Shown here one piece after another: positions 17,956 through 26,332 of a stretch of DNA of 64,000 nucleotides. The translations under genes were made by a program, and so were the position numbers. The notes under the pieces were generated by a model. It ran no database searches and had not been told where the DNA came from. It worked only from the letters and a program-made list of their open reading frames with translations. How positions within the stretch are numbered: the first letter of the stretch is position 1; each line of letters begins with the position of its first letter. This DNA is from Streptomyces werraensis (GTDB lineage Bacteria > Actinomycetota > Actinomycetes > Streptomycetales > Streptomycetaceae): assembly GCA_014656175.1 (NCBI GenBank), contig BNBX01000001.1, forward strand, positions 762,264-826,263. The letters run 5' to 3'.

Positions 17956-20824
17956 GTGCAGCTGTGGCGTGGCAGAACGGCGTCCGCACGGAGGACGGCA
18001 CTCGCACTCGCCGTACTCGCCGGATCCCTGGGCGTCGCACCCGCCGCGACGGCCGCGCCTGCCCCGGATCCTGCCCGGTCGCCCGCCGCCGGCCCGGCCG
18101 GGACGACCGCCGCGGACGTCCCGGCGGTGTGGCCGCGCCCGCACTCCCTGCGCGCGAACGGCGCTCCGGTCCGGGTGACCGAGGAGGTCGTCCTGGTCGC
18201 TGAGCGGGGAGCGGATCCGTACGCCGTGGAGGCGCTGAAGGACGTGCTGCGGGAGGCCGGCGCGCGCCGGTTCACCGACCCGGGCGCACCGGTGCCCGAG
18301 GGGGCGCTCGTGGTGCGCGCCGGCAGCGAACACGCCTCCGCCGACCCCCGTCACGCCCTTCCGGCGGGCGGCTACACGCTCACCTCCGGCGACGGCTCCG
18401 TGACCCTGACCGGGGCGGACGGCGACGGCCTCTTCCACGCCGTGCAGACCCTGCGCCGCCTGGTCCGCCCGGACGGCACGCTCGCCGCCGCCGTCGTGCG
18501 GGACTGGCCCGCCACCGCCGTGCGCGGCATCACCGAGGGTTTCTACGGCACCCCCTGGACGCACCGGCAGCGGCTCGGCCAGCTCGACTTCATGGGCCGC
18601 ACCAAGCTGAACCGGTACCTGTACGCACCCGGCGACGACCTGTACCGGCAGGCCCGCTGGCGCGAGCCCTACCCGGCCGAGCGGCGCGCGGAGTTCCGTG
18701 AGCTGGCCGGGCGGGCCGCCCGCAACCACGTCACCCTCGGCTGGGCCGTGGCGCCCGGACAGGCGATGTGCTTCTCCTCCGACGACGACCTGCGGGCGCT
18801 GACCCGCAAGCTGGACGCCATGTGGGCGCTGGGTTTCCGCGCCTTCCAGGTGCAGTTCCAGGACGTCAGCTACAGCGAGTGGCACTGCGGGGCGGACGCC
18901 GAACGGTTCGGCTCCGGACCCGAGGCGGCCGCCCGCGCCCAGGCGCACGTGGCCAACGCGGTGGCCCGGCACCTGGCGAGGCGGCACGCGGGCGCCCCGC
19001 CGCTGTCCCTGATGCCCACCGAGTACTACGAGGACGGCTCGACCGCGTACCGGCGGGCGCTCGCCCGGGAGCTGGACGACGGCGTCGAGGTGGCGTGGAC
19101 CGGCGTCGGCGTGGTGCCGCGCACCATCACGGGCCGTCAGCTGTCCGAGGCCCGCGAGGTGTTCGCCCACCCGCTGGTGACGATGGACAACTACCCGGTC
19201 AACGACTACGCGCCCGAGCGCCTGTTCCTCGGCCCCTACCAGGGCCGGCAGCCCGCCGTGGCCGCCGGTTCCGCCGCGCTGCTCGCCAACGCGATGGAAC
19301 AGCCCGAGGCGTCCCGCATCCCCCTCTTCACGGCCGCCGACTTCGCCTGGAACCCGCGCGAGTACCGCCCCCAGGAGTCCTGGCGGGCCGCGATCGCCGA
19401 TCTGGCAGGCGGTGACGCCCGGCGCGGGAAGGCGCTGACCGCCCTCGCCCGCAACACCGCCTCCTCGGTGCTGGGCGGCACGGACGCGGCGTATCTGCGG
19501 CCGCTGCTCGAGGAGTTCTGGCGCACCCGGCCCGCCGCGCGCGGTGAAGGCGACACGGCGGCGGCCGGGCGGCTCCGCGCCGCCTTCACCGATCTGCGCG
19601 AGCTGCCCGGCCGGCTGTCCGGCACCTCCCTCTCCGACGAGATCACCCCCTGGACCGGACACCTCGCCCGTTACGGCGAGGCCGGCACGGCCGCGCTGGA
19701 CATGCTGCGCGCCCAGCAGGCGGGCGACGCGGGCGAGGCCTGGGCCGCGTACCGGCGGCTGGAGGCGCTGCGTACGGAACTCCGGTCGGCGCGGGTCACG
19801 GTCGCGGAGGGCGTGCTGGGTCCGTTCCTGGCCCGGGCGCGCACGGCGTACGAGAGCTGGGCGGGCATCGCGCAGGCGCCCGGCGGGAGCGACGGCGGCA
19901 CGCTGCGGCTGGAGCGCGCCCGGGTGCTGGACACCGTGACGGTGCTGGCCGAACCGGGCACCACGGGTTCCGTGGAGGTGCGTACGCAGGCCGGGGCCTG
20001 GCGGCGGATCGGCGCGCTGGCCGCTGAGGGCGCCACCGAACTGCGCGCCGGCGGGCGCCGTCCGGGTCGTGGACGTGGATCCGGAGCGGGTGCGGCACGT
20101 GGTGCCGTGGTTCGCCGACGTGCCGGACGCCGTGGTGGAGCTGCCCGGCGGCCGCGCCGACGCCGACATCGGCCGCACCCGCACGGTGACGGTCACCCTC
20201 GGCTCGGCGCGCCCCGAGGACGTACGGGACCGGCTCACCGTGGACGCGCCGGAGGGCGTCGAGGTGCGGGTGCCGAAGGAGCCGCTGTCCGTGCCGCGCG
20301 GGACGCCGGTGCGGGTGCCGGTCGAGGTGACCGTGAAGCCCGGCACGCCCACCCGCTCCTACGACGTCCGCCTGGGCTTCGGCGGCGCGGCCCGCACACT
20401 GACCGTGGACGCGGTGCCGCCCGTCGAGGGCCGCGACGTGGCCCGTACCGGCCGCGCGGAGTCCTCGGCCGACGAGACGCCCGACTTCCCGGCCTCGGCG
20501 GCCAACGACGGGGAGACCGGCACGCGTTGGTCGTCGCCGGCCGAGGACGACGCGTGGTGGCAGGTGGAGCTGGACCGCCCGGTGCGGCTGGGCAGGGTCG
20601 ACCTGCACTGGCAGGACGCGCACGCCTCGGCGTACCGCGTGGAGGTCTCCCGGGACGGCCACGCCTGGCGCACCGCGGCGGAGGTCCACGACAGCCGCGG
20701 CGGCCACGAGACGGTCCGCATGGACGAGCCGGACGTCCGCCACATCCGCGTCCAGGGCGAACGGCGGGCCACGCGGTACGGGTACTCGCTGTGGTCGGTG
20801 GAGGCGTACGCGGTCGCAAAATGA
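17956..20824 (+). pseudogene. Secreted GH84 beta-N-acetylglucosaminidase with C-terminal F5/8C domain, interrupted by a +1 frameshift
   Basis: Starting at GTG 17956 (AGGAGGGG upstream), the product has a signal peptide (1-34), a GH84 N-terminal domain, the catalytic barrel at about 185-460 (RGITEGFYGTPWT at its start) and a helical domain. Family members cleave terminal GlcNAc from chitin, glycan or protein substrates. At 20053-20055 an extra G shifts the frame. Frame 1 reads through ELRAGG into arginine-rich nonsense, while frame 2 continues with GAVRVVDVDPERVRHVVPW and a complete discoidin-like carbohydrate-binding domain ending at the stop at 20824. Either this is a recent inactivating insertion or a sequencing error. 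The catalytic dyad reads Gln302-Asp303 instead of Asp-Asp. Confidence 0.85.
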
Positions 20825-20898
20825 TCATTTGCGGCACACCGTCCACGCCCGGCCAATCGGACAGCTGAAAAGGCGAAGGCCGCCTCAGGCAAATAAAG

Positions 20899-20928
20899 TT
20901 GACCCTCAGTCAAGTCTGCTGCTAGCTT
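20899..20928 (+). promoter_or_regulatory. Promoter with overlapping operator for the secreted-protein/ABC operon
   Basis: TTGACC at 20899 and TAGCTT at 20923 are spaced by 18 bases. TTGAC-CCTCA-GTCAA, a perfect inverted repeat at 20899-20913, covers the -35 element and could be a repressor site. The region is noticeably AT-richer than its surroundings. Confidence 0.55.
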
Positions 20929-21025
20929 TTCCGGGCTGGCCGACATTCGGCCGCACGGGGGGCGGTAAAAGTGGGGGGACACCACTCGCGCGAGCTTCCT
21001 CGTGTCTTTACGGAAACAGGGGAAG

Positions 21026-21448
21026 ATGAAGAACAGCGTTCGCATTTCCACCATCGCCGGTACCGCAGCAGTGATCACGCTGGCCCTCGCGCCGCTCGCC
21101 CAGGCCAACTGGAGCAGCTCCATAACGGGCGCCAGCGTGGGCTTCGAGTCCCGGCGCTGGTCGGACGAGCTGTACTCGCAGGTCCAGTTCACCAACTGCC
21201 GGACGGACGGCTCGAAGAGCACCGACGTGCAGATGTGGAACGACATCTCGCTGCAGCCCGACGAGTCGTACGACAACAAGACGTTCACGGCCTGCTTCAG
21301 CGGCGGCACCAGCAACGGTGAGTGGACCGACCTGCCGTCCGGCAAGCGCGACTACTACTTCAAGATCATGAAGATCGGCGGCTCGACCTTCGGCCCGCAG
21401 CTGAGCGTCAGCACCGTCACGGTGGACACCACCAAGGCCGACGGCTGA
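21026..21448 (+). CDS. Small secreted protein of unknown function
   Basis: The 140-residue precursor begins MKNSVRIS and has a signal peptide of about 27 residues ending APLAQA before NWSSS. The mature chain of about 113 residues is rich in Ser, Thr and aromatic residues, contains exactly two Cys (FTNC and TACF) likely to form a disulfide, and looks all-beta. The ATG at 21026 follows AGGGGAAG closely; a GTG at 21002 is an alternative. It is the first gene after a promoter and is followed 70 bases later by a membrane/ABC operon. No family is recognised; a secreted effector or ligand handled by the downstream genes is an inference. Confidence 0.8.
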   Translation: MKNSVRISTIAGTAAVITLALAPLAQANWSSSITGASVGFESRRWSDELYSQVQFTNCRTDGSKSTDVQMWNDISLQPDESYDNKTFTACFSGGTSNGEWTDLPSGKRDYYFKIMKIGGSTFGPQLSVSTVTVDTTKADG

Positions 21449-21518
21449 TCGACCAGCCCCGAGGGGTGCCCACCGGGCACCCCTCCCCGTCGACCGAAGA
21501 ACAGTCCGGTGAATCAGC

Positions 21519-22799
21519 ATGAAATTCAGCACCGCCTTCCGCAGCGGTAGTGCGCGATGGGCCTCACCCGCCGTTCTCTTTCTTGCGCTGCTTTATTACG
21601 TCACCGGGGAAACAGCCCCGCTTTCCAGTTATTACCATTACGCGCCCAGCATTGTCGCGGAGCCTTTGAAGACGCTTTATGCGCTGGCTTATGCGGTGGC
21701 CGCGGCGCTCTCCTGCTGGGAAAGCGGACGGCTGCGCAGCGCTCGCGTCTGGGAACTCGCACCCGCACGGTCCCGGTACCGCATCGCGGCCAACGCCCTG
21801 GCGCCGGCCGTGGTGCTGGCGTGGCTGGTCGTCCTGGTGCCCCCGGCGCTGTCGCTCGCGCGCTCCGGCACGCTGCCCACACCGGACAGCCTCCGGCTGC
21901 CGCTCGGCGCCATGGTGCTGTGCGTCGCCCACGCCGTCCTCGGCTTCGCCGTGGGCTGCTGGATCCCGCGGGTCATCGCCACGCCGATCCTGGCCGTGGC
22001 CGACTGGATCACCGTCGCGTTCACCAGGTCGGTGCTGCCCTACTGGCCCCGTCACGTCTCCGGCCAGTACGGCTCCATCGGCTTCGGCGAGGTGCCCGGT
22101 CTCGTCACCGTCCTCGTGCCGGTCCTGCTGGCGGGCGGTGTGGCCGTGGGGCTCCTGCTCCTGTGGCTCCCGTACGGGCCGCTCGCGCTCCGTGCCGCAC
22201 TCGCTCTCGCCGTCGCGGCGGGCGGCGCCGTCGGCGCGTACCGGACGGCCGTCCCCTGGACTGCCACGCCTCCGCTGACCGCCGGCCACGTGGCCATGAC
22301 GTGCACCGGTGAGGCCCCCCGCATGTGCGTCCCGGAATTCACCGCCGGCACGCTGCCTCAGGTGCAGCGGGACACGGCCGAGGCGCTGGACACGCTGCGC
22401 GAGGCGGGCGCGACCTCGGCGCGGCCCCGGCTGATCACCGACAGCTATGTCGACGGCCGTCTGCACAAGCCGTCGACCGACGCCGTCTGGCGCATGGCGC
22501 TCACCGGGCCGATGCAGAGCGGTGACGCCGTCTACCGGGTCGTGGTCCGGTCGCTGCGCTTCAGATGCGAGCAGGTGGACGCCAGGACCGCCCATGGCGT
22601 CTGGCTGTGGGCCGCGTCCAGGACCGGCCAGGAGGACGCGTACCGCAAGCGCCGCGAGGAGGAAGGTCTGACGCCGGTGGCCCGGCAGCTCGAGGAGCAG
22701 GTACAGGCGGACGTCACCCGGGTGCTGTCCACGTCGCCGGCCGAGCAGACCCGGTGGGTCAGGCGCTCCCTCGCCGCCTGCGGTACGGAGCAGTCGTGA
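21519..22799 (+). CDS. Polytopic membrane protein of an ABC-type operon, unknown function
   Basis: The 426-residue protein has about six membrane segments in residues 15-240 and then a 180-residue hydrophilic region carrying four Cys (CTG, MCVP, FRCEQ, AACG). The sequence is AT-richer in its first 200 bases. GGTGA sits about seven bases before the ATG at 21519. Its stop overlaps the next start (GTGA at 22796-22799). I do not recognise a Pfam-style permease; the operon context with an ABC ATPase suggests the membrane partner of an exporter or immunity-type transporter. Confidence 0.8.
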   Translation: MKFSTAFRSGSARWASPAVLFLALLYYVTGETAPLSSYYHYAPSIVAEPLKTLYALAYAVAAALSCWESGRLRSARVWELAPARSRYRIAANALAPAVVLAWLVVLVPPALSLARSGTLPTPDSLRLPLGAMVLCVAHAVLGFAVGCWIPRVIATPILAVADWITVAFTRSVLPYWPRHVSGQYGSIGFGEVPGLVTVLVPVLLAGGVAVGLLLLWLPYGPLALRAALALAVAAGGAVGAYRTAVPWTATPPLTAGHVAMTCTGEAPRMCVPEFTAGTLPQVQRDTAEALDTLREAGATSARPRLITDSYVDGRLHKPSTDAVWRMALTGPMQSGDAVYRVVVRSLRFRCEQVDARTAHGVWLWAASRTGQEDAYRKRREEEGLTPVARQLEEQVQADVTRVLSTSPAEQTRWVRRSLAACGTEQS

Positions 22800-23374
22800 G
22801 GTGGTGGTTCAAGGCCCGCAAGGGCTACACCCTGCTGCCTCTCGGCCTGGCGCTGTTCACGCTGGCCCTGTTCGCGGTGCAGGACACCACGGTGCTGCTG
22901 CCCTCCGTCACGGGCAGCCCGCGGGTGGCGCTGTCCCTGTTCGTCCCGGTGCCGCTGTTCGCCCTGCTCATGGCGGTGCTGGAGTCACGGCTGCCGTCCG
23001 CCGAGGCGTCCGGCGTGCGGTCCCTGATCCGGTTCGACAACGCGCTCGTCATCTCGGTCATGGCCGCCGCGGCCCTGTGCAGCGTGGCTGTCGCCGCACT
23101 GCAGGGCACCGCTGCCGCGACCACCGGGGCGCGCAACGCCCTGTTCCTGACCGGTCTGATGCTGATCGGACGGGCCTGGGCCGGCCAGGCGGCGGTCATG
23201 GTGCCCGTCGGCTGGCTGGTCACCGTCGTGGTGATCGGGTTCCGCGGCAACATCCCGCGCCCCTGGACGGTGATCGCCCTGCCCGCGGACGACGTGTTCG
23301 CCGCGGTCGCCTGTGCGACGGTGTTCGCCGTCGGTCTCGTGGCCCAGATCCCTTCGTCGAGGAAGACAGCGTGA
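22796..23374 (+). CDS. Membrane protein, second component of the ABC-type operon
   Basis: The 192-residue product starts at GTG 22796, overlapping the upstream stop by four bases, and ends overlapping the ATPase start by four bases (GTGA at 23371-23374). Five or six hydrophobic segments fill most of the chain, beginning RWWFKARKGYTLLPLGLALF. No recognised family. The double overlaps mean the three proteins are made in fixed ratio, as expected for subunits of one complex. Confidence 0.82.
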   Translation: MRWWFKARKGYTLLPLGLALFTLALFAVQDTTVLLPSVTGSPRVALSLFVPVPLFALLMAVLESRLPSAEASGVRSLIRFDNALVISVMAAAALCSVAVAALQGTAAATTGARNALFLTGLMLIGRAWAGQAAVMVPVGWLVTVVVIGFRGNIPRPWTVIALPADDVFAAVACATVFAVGLVAQIPSSRKTA

Positions 23375-24114
23375 CACTCGAACTGCGCAACTGCACCTAC
23401 GGCTACCGGCGCTGGAAGCGGCCGGTGCTGAGCGACTTCTCCTACGCCCTGCCGGACGGGCTGACCGTCCTCCTCGGCCCGAACGGCGCCGGCAAGTCCA
23501 CCCTCCTGAAGCTGGCGGCCTCGGTGAACCGGCCGCAGGCGGGCGAGGTGGTCCTGGACGACATGCGCGCGGGCACGCCGGCGTACCGGCGGGCCGTGGC
23601 GTGGATGCCGCAGGACATCGCGCCCATGCCCACCCTCACCGCCCGCGAGTACGTCGCCTACATCGGCTGGCTGAAGGGCATGAACCGCGCGGACGCCTGG
23701 AAGCAGGCCCGCAAGGCGCTGGTGCGCGTGGACCTGGCCGACAAGGCCGACGACCGCACCGGTCAGCTGTCCGGCGGCCAGTTGCGGCGCGTGGGCGTCG
23801 CCGGGGCGCTGGTGCACGGCGCGCGCGTCCTGCTGCTGGACGAGCCGACCGCGGGCATGGACCCCTACCAGCGCCGCGTGTTCCGCGACAACCTGCGCGC
23901 GCTCACCGATGACGTGCAGGTGCTGCTGTCCACGCACGACGTCGCCGATCTGGCGGAGGAGGCCGATCACGTCACCGTGGTGCACGGCGGCCGGATCCTG
24001 CATCACGGCGACACCCGGGCGTTCCTGCGCCACACGCCGCCGGGCACCGTGGAGGGGCGCGCCGCCGAGGCGGCGTACACGGCTCTCCTCCGGGACAACG
24101 GCGTGGCCGCCTGA
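23371..24114 (+). CDS. ABC transporter ATP-binding protein
   Basis: The 247-residue single nucleotide-binding domain has Walker A GPNGAGKST near residue 36, Q-loop in VAWMPQD, signature LSGGQLRR, Walker B VLLLDEPTAG and switch STHD. The GTG at 23371 overlaps the previous stop; the open frame further upstream is noncoding extension. Sequence features resemble CcmA/drug-exporter-type ATPases. It is expected to power the two membrane proteins encoded just upstream. Confidence 0.93.
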   Translation: MTLELRNCTYGYRRWKRPVLSDFSYALPDGLTVLLGPNGAGKSTLLKLAASVNRPQAGEVVLDDMRAGTPAYRRAVAWMPQDIAPMPTLTAREYVAYIGWLKGMNRADAWKQARKALVRVDLADKADDRTGQLSGGQLRRVGVAGALVHGARVLLLDEPTAGMDPYQRRVFRDNLRALTDDVQVLLSTHDVADLAEEADHVTVVHGGRILHHGDTRAFLRHTPPGTVEGRAAEAAYTALLRDNGVAA

Positions 24115-24171
24115 GGGACGGGGCACCCGGGACCGCGGGGACGGTCCGGGGCGCGACGACGGCGGGCGCCG

Positions 24172-24708
24172 TCAGGCAGAGATCCCGTCGATCCTCGCCA
24201 GCGCGTCGTCCGCGCCGTACGGCTGGAGGTACGGCAGCCAGCGCGGGTCGCGGTGGCCGGTGCCGATGATGCGCCAGGCCAGGCCCGTCGGCGGTGCGGG
24301 CTTGTGACGCAGGCGCCAGCCCAGTTCGAAGAGGTGGCGGTCGGCCTTCACGTGGTTGCAGCGGCGGCAGGACGCCACCACGTTGTCCCAGACGTGCTTG
24401 CCCCCGCGGCTGCGCGGGATGACATGGTCGACGCTGGTGGCGACGCCACCGCAGTACATGCACCGGCCCCCGTCACGGGCGAACAGCGCCCTGCGGGTGA
24501 GTGGGACGGGCCCCCGGTAAGGGACCCGCACGAAACGCTTGAGCCGGACCACGCTGGGTGCGGGGACGGTGACGGTCGCGCTGTGCAGATAGGCGCCGGT
24601 CTCCTCGAGGCAGACTGCCTTGTTCTCGAGGACGAGCACGAGCGCGCGGCGGAGCGGTACGACGCCGAGCGGCTCGTACGACGCGTTGAGGACCAGGACA
24701 TGCGGCAC
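24172..24708 (-). CDS. HNH endonuclease domain protein
   Basis: The 178-residue protein has two zinc-binding Cys pairs (CMYCG, CRRCN) framing the HNH core: SVDHVIPRSRGG with the catalytic His, and WDNVVASCRRCNHVKADR. The N-terminal half (VLVLNASYEPLGVVPLRRA) is typical of a widely conserved actinobacterial and cyanobacterial HNH group. The GTG at 24708 has a perfect AAGGAGG six bases upstream. The biological role of this group is unknown; it stands alone, not beside phage or restriction genes. Confidence 0.93.
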   Translation of the reverse strand: MPHVLVLNASYEPLGVVPLRRALVLVLENKAVCLEETGAYLHSATVTVPAPSVVRLKRFVRVPYRGPVPLTRRALFARDGGRCMYCGGVATSVDHVIPRSRGGKHVWDNVVASCRRCNHVKADRHLFELGWRLRHKPAPPTGLAWRIIGTGHRDPRWLPYLQPYGADDALARIDGISA

Positions 24709-25022
24709 GGACGGCCTCCTTGTACGCCGGCGGCGCGTGGCTCGCGCCGGGACGATCCGTAGTCAGTCTCCCCTCATGCCTGGTGAACGCGCCACCATGT
24801 CCCGGTAACGGGCTGGGAGTGTTTTCGACCACACCCGGATACATCCCCAGGATCATGGCCTGTTCAAGCGCAGGTGAGCACGGTCTCTTCTTCACACATC
24901 CCGGCGATCCGCTCACAATGCCCCGTTAGTGTGGTGGTTCCGTCCCCACCGGTGACCTGTTCGTGATCTCGCAGGTCTTGACGGCCGCACCGGGGACGGT
25001 CGTGCACCTGGAGGTACCCGCC
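24709..25022. promoter_or_regulatory. 314-base intergenic region between divergent HNH and mechanosensitive-channel genes
   Basis: No supported gene. It holds both start regions; GGAGGT at 25009-25014 is the channel's ribosome binding site. A relatively AT-rich stretch at about 24830-24930 probably contains the promoters, but no convincing -35/-10 pair could be chosen. Confidence 0.4.
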
Positions 25023-26108
25023 GTGTCCTTGTCCGCCGCCCTGCCGGCCGCCGACCCCTCACCGACCCCCGCGGAGTCGGAGACCCCACGGGTCCCCTCG
25101 CTGCAGGACGCCCAGGAGAGCGCCACGAGCGCGGCCGGCTGGGTCGAGGAGAACTGGTCGACGTGGCTCGCCATCGGGCTGCGGGTGCTGCTCATCGTGG
25201 TGATCGCGGCGGTGCTGCGCGTGCTCGTCCGGCGGGCCATCACCAAGCTGGTCGACCGCATGTCCCGCACCGGGCAGGCGATGGAGGGCGGCGGGCTCGG
25301 GGGTCTGCTGGTCAACGCCGAGCGCCGCCGCCAGCGGTCCATGGCGATCGGCTCGGTGCTGCGTTCCGTGGCGTCGTTCCTGATCGTGGGCACGGCCGCG
25401 CTGATGGTGCTGGGCACCTTCCAGATCAACCTCGCGCCGCTGCTGGCGTCGGCCGGTGTGGCCGGTGTGGCGATCGGCTTCGGCGCCCGCAATCTGGTCA
25501 CGGACTTCCTCTCCGGCGTCTTCATGATCCTGGAGGACCAGTACGGCGTGGGCGACACGGTCGACGCGGGCGTGGCCACCGGCGAGGTGATCGAGGTCGG
25601 GCTGCGGGTGACGAAGCTGCGCGGCGAGAACGGCGAGATCTGGTACGTCCGCAACGGCGAGGTCAAGCGCATAGGAAACCTCTCGCAGGGCTGGGCGACC
25701 GCCAACGTGGACGTCACGGTCCGCTCCGACGAGGACCTGGACCGGGTGAAGGCCGTGCTGAGCGACGTCGCCGAGCGCACCAGCAAGGAGGAGCCCTGGA
25801 ACGAGCTCCTGTGGAGCCCGGTCGAGGTGCTCGGCCTGGACTCCGTGCTGCTGGACTCGATGGTGGTCCGGGTCTCCGCGAAGACCATGCCGGGCAAGTC
25901 GCTCACCGTGGAGCGGGAGCTGCGGTGGCGCATCAAGCGCGCCTTCGACGCGAACGGCATCCGCATCGTCGGCGGCGCCACGGCCACGGAGGACGCCCCG
26001 GCCCCCGATCCGACGGCCGGGATGGCCGCGCCGTCCGCGTACGCCAGCTCGGTCTCCCCGCAGTCGATGGCCGCGTCCCCGCTGCCGGGCCCGAACACCA
26101 CCAAGTAG
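25023..26108 (+). CDS. MscS-family small-conductance mechanosensitive channel
   Basis: The 361-residue protein has an N-terminal Pro/Ser-rich stretch, one helix at about 50-70 (LAIGLRVLLIVVIAAVLRVLV), a second at about 110-135, and the pore-lining TM3 with ASAGVAGVAIGFGARNLVTDF split by a Gly-rich kink, then the MscS beta domain (GVGDTVDAG) and C-terminal alpha/beta domain. It releases osmolytes under hypo-osmotic shock in the cell membrane. The GTG at 25023 is preferred over GTG 24963 because of the GGAGGT seven bases upstream. Confidence 0.93.
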   Translation: MSLSAALPAADPSPTPAESETPRVPSLQDAQESATSAAGWVEENWSTWLAIGLRVLLIVVIAAVLRVLVRRAITKLVDRMSRTGQAMEGGGLGGLLVNAERRRQRSMAIGSVLRSVASFLIVGTAALMVLGTFQINLAPLLASAGVAGVAIGFGARNLVTDFLSGVFMILEDQYGVGDTVDAGVATGEVIEVGLRVTKLRGENGEIWYVRNGEVKRIGNLSQGWATANVDVTVRSDEDLDRVKAVLSDVAERTSKEEPWNELLWSPVEVLGLDSVLLDSMVVRVSAKTMPGKSLTVERELRWRIKRAFDANGIRIVGGATATEDAPAPDPTAGMAAPSAYASSVSPQSMAASPLPGPNTTK

Positions 26109-26121
26109 CCGCAGGACCGCC

Positions 26122-26163
26122 GAGGGGCGGCGCCCGGGGGACCTCTCCCGGGCGCCGCCCCTC
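26122..26163. terminator. Strong terminator after the mechanosensitive-channel gene
   Basis: A 17-bp perfect stem (26122-26138 with 26147-26163) closes an 8-nt loop, the longest uninterrupted stem among the terminators listed here. Confidence 0.85.
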
Positions 26164-26184
26164 TCCCCTGTCCGGGGCCGGCTC

Positions 26185-26214
26185 TTGACGCCCGCTCGAC
26201 GCCAGGCCTACCTT
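26185..26214 (+). promoter_or_regulatory. Promoter of the csn operon
   Basis: TTGACG at 26185-26190 and TACCTT at 26209-26214 are 18 bases apart. The csnR operator lies immediately downstream, covering the expected transcription start. Confidence 0.65.
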
Positions 26215-26227
26215 CGCCTCGTCCGAC

Positions 26228-26240
26228 AGGAAACTTTCCT
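26228..26240. promoter_or_regulatory. csnR box: CsnR operator (csn box)
   Basis: AGGAAA-C-TTTCCT is a perfect 6-1-6 palindrome. It is the element described for CsnR, the ROK-family repressor of chitosanase and of its own operon in S. lividans and S. coelicolor. It sits 13 bases after the -10 of the csnR promoter, a position giving tight repression and autoregulation. Confidence 0.8.
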
Positions 26241-26332
26241 AACAGTGTCCGGCGGGTGGGACCCCCGGGATGGACGTCCCGTGCGGCCCGCTGAGAAGCT
26301 GTGCAGGCGACGAAGGGCAGGTGGCGCACCCC

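Noticed and set aside
20819..20830. AAATGATCATTT palindrome at the stop of the GH84 gene, as a metal-regulator box.
   Set aside because: It overlaps a stop codon, lies 70 bases upstream of the next promoter, and matches no regulator consensus I can defend.
21026..21448. Lactococcin-972-type bacteriocin precursor.
   Set aside because: The locus layout is similar, but the mature protein lacks the SNYxH-type motifs of that family and has two Cys; left as unknown.
24130..24147. Terminator between the ABC ATPase and HNH genes.
   Set aside because: GGACCG/CGGTCC gives only six base pairs without clear extension; too weak to list with the others.
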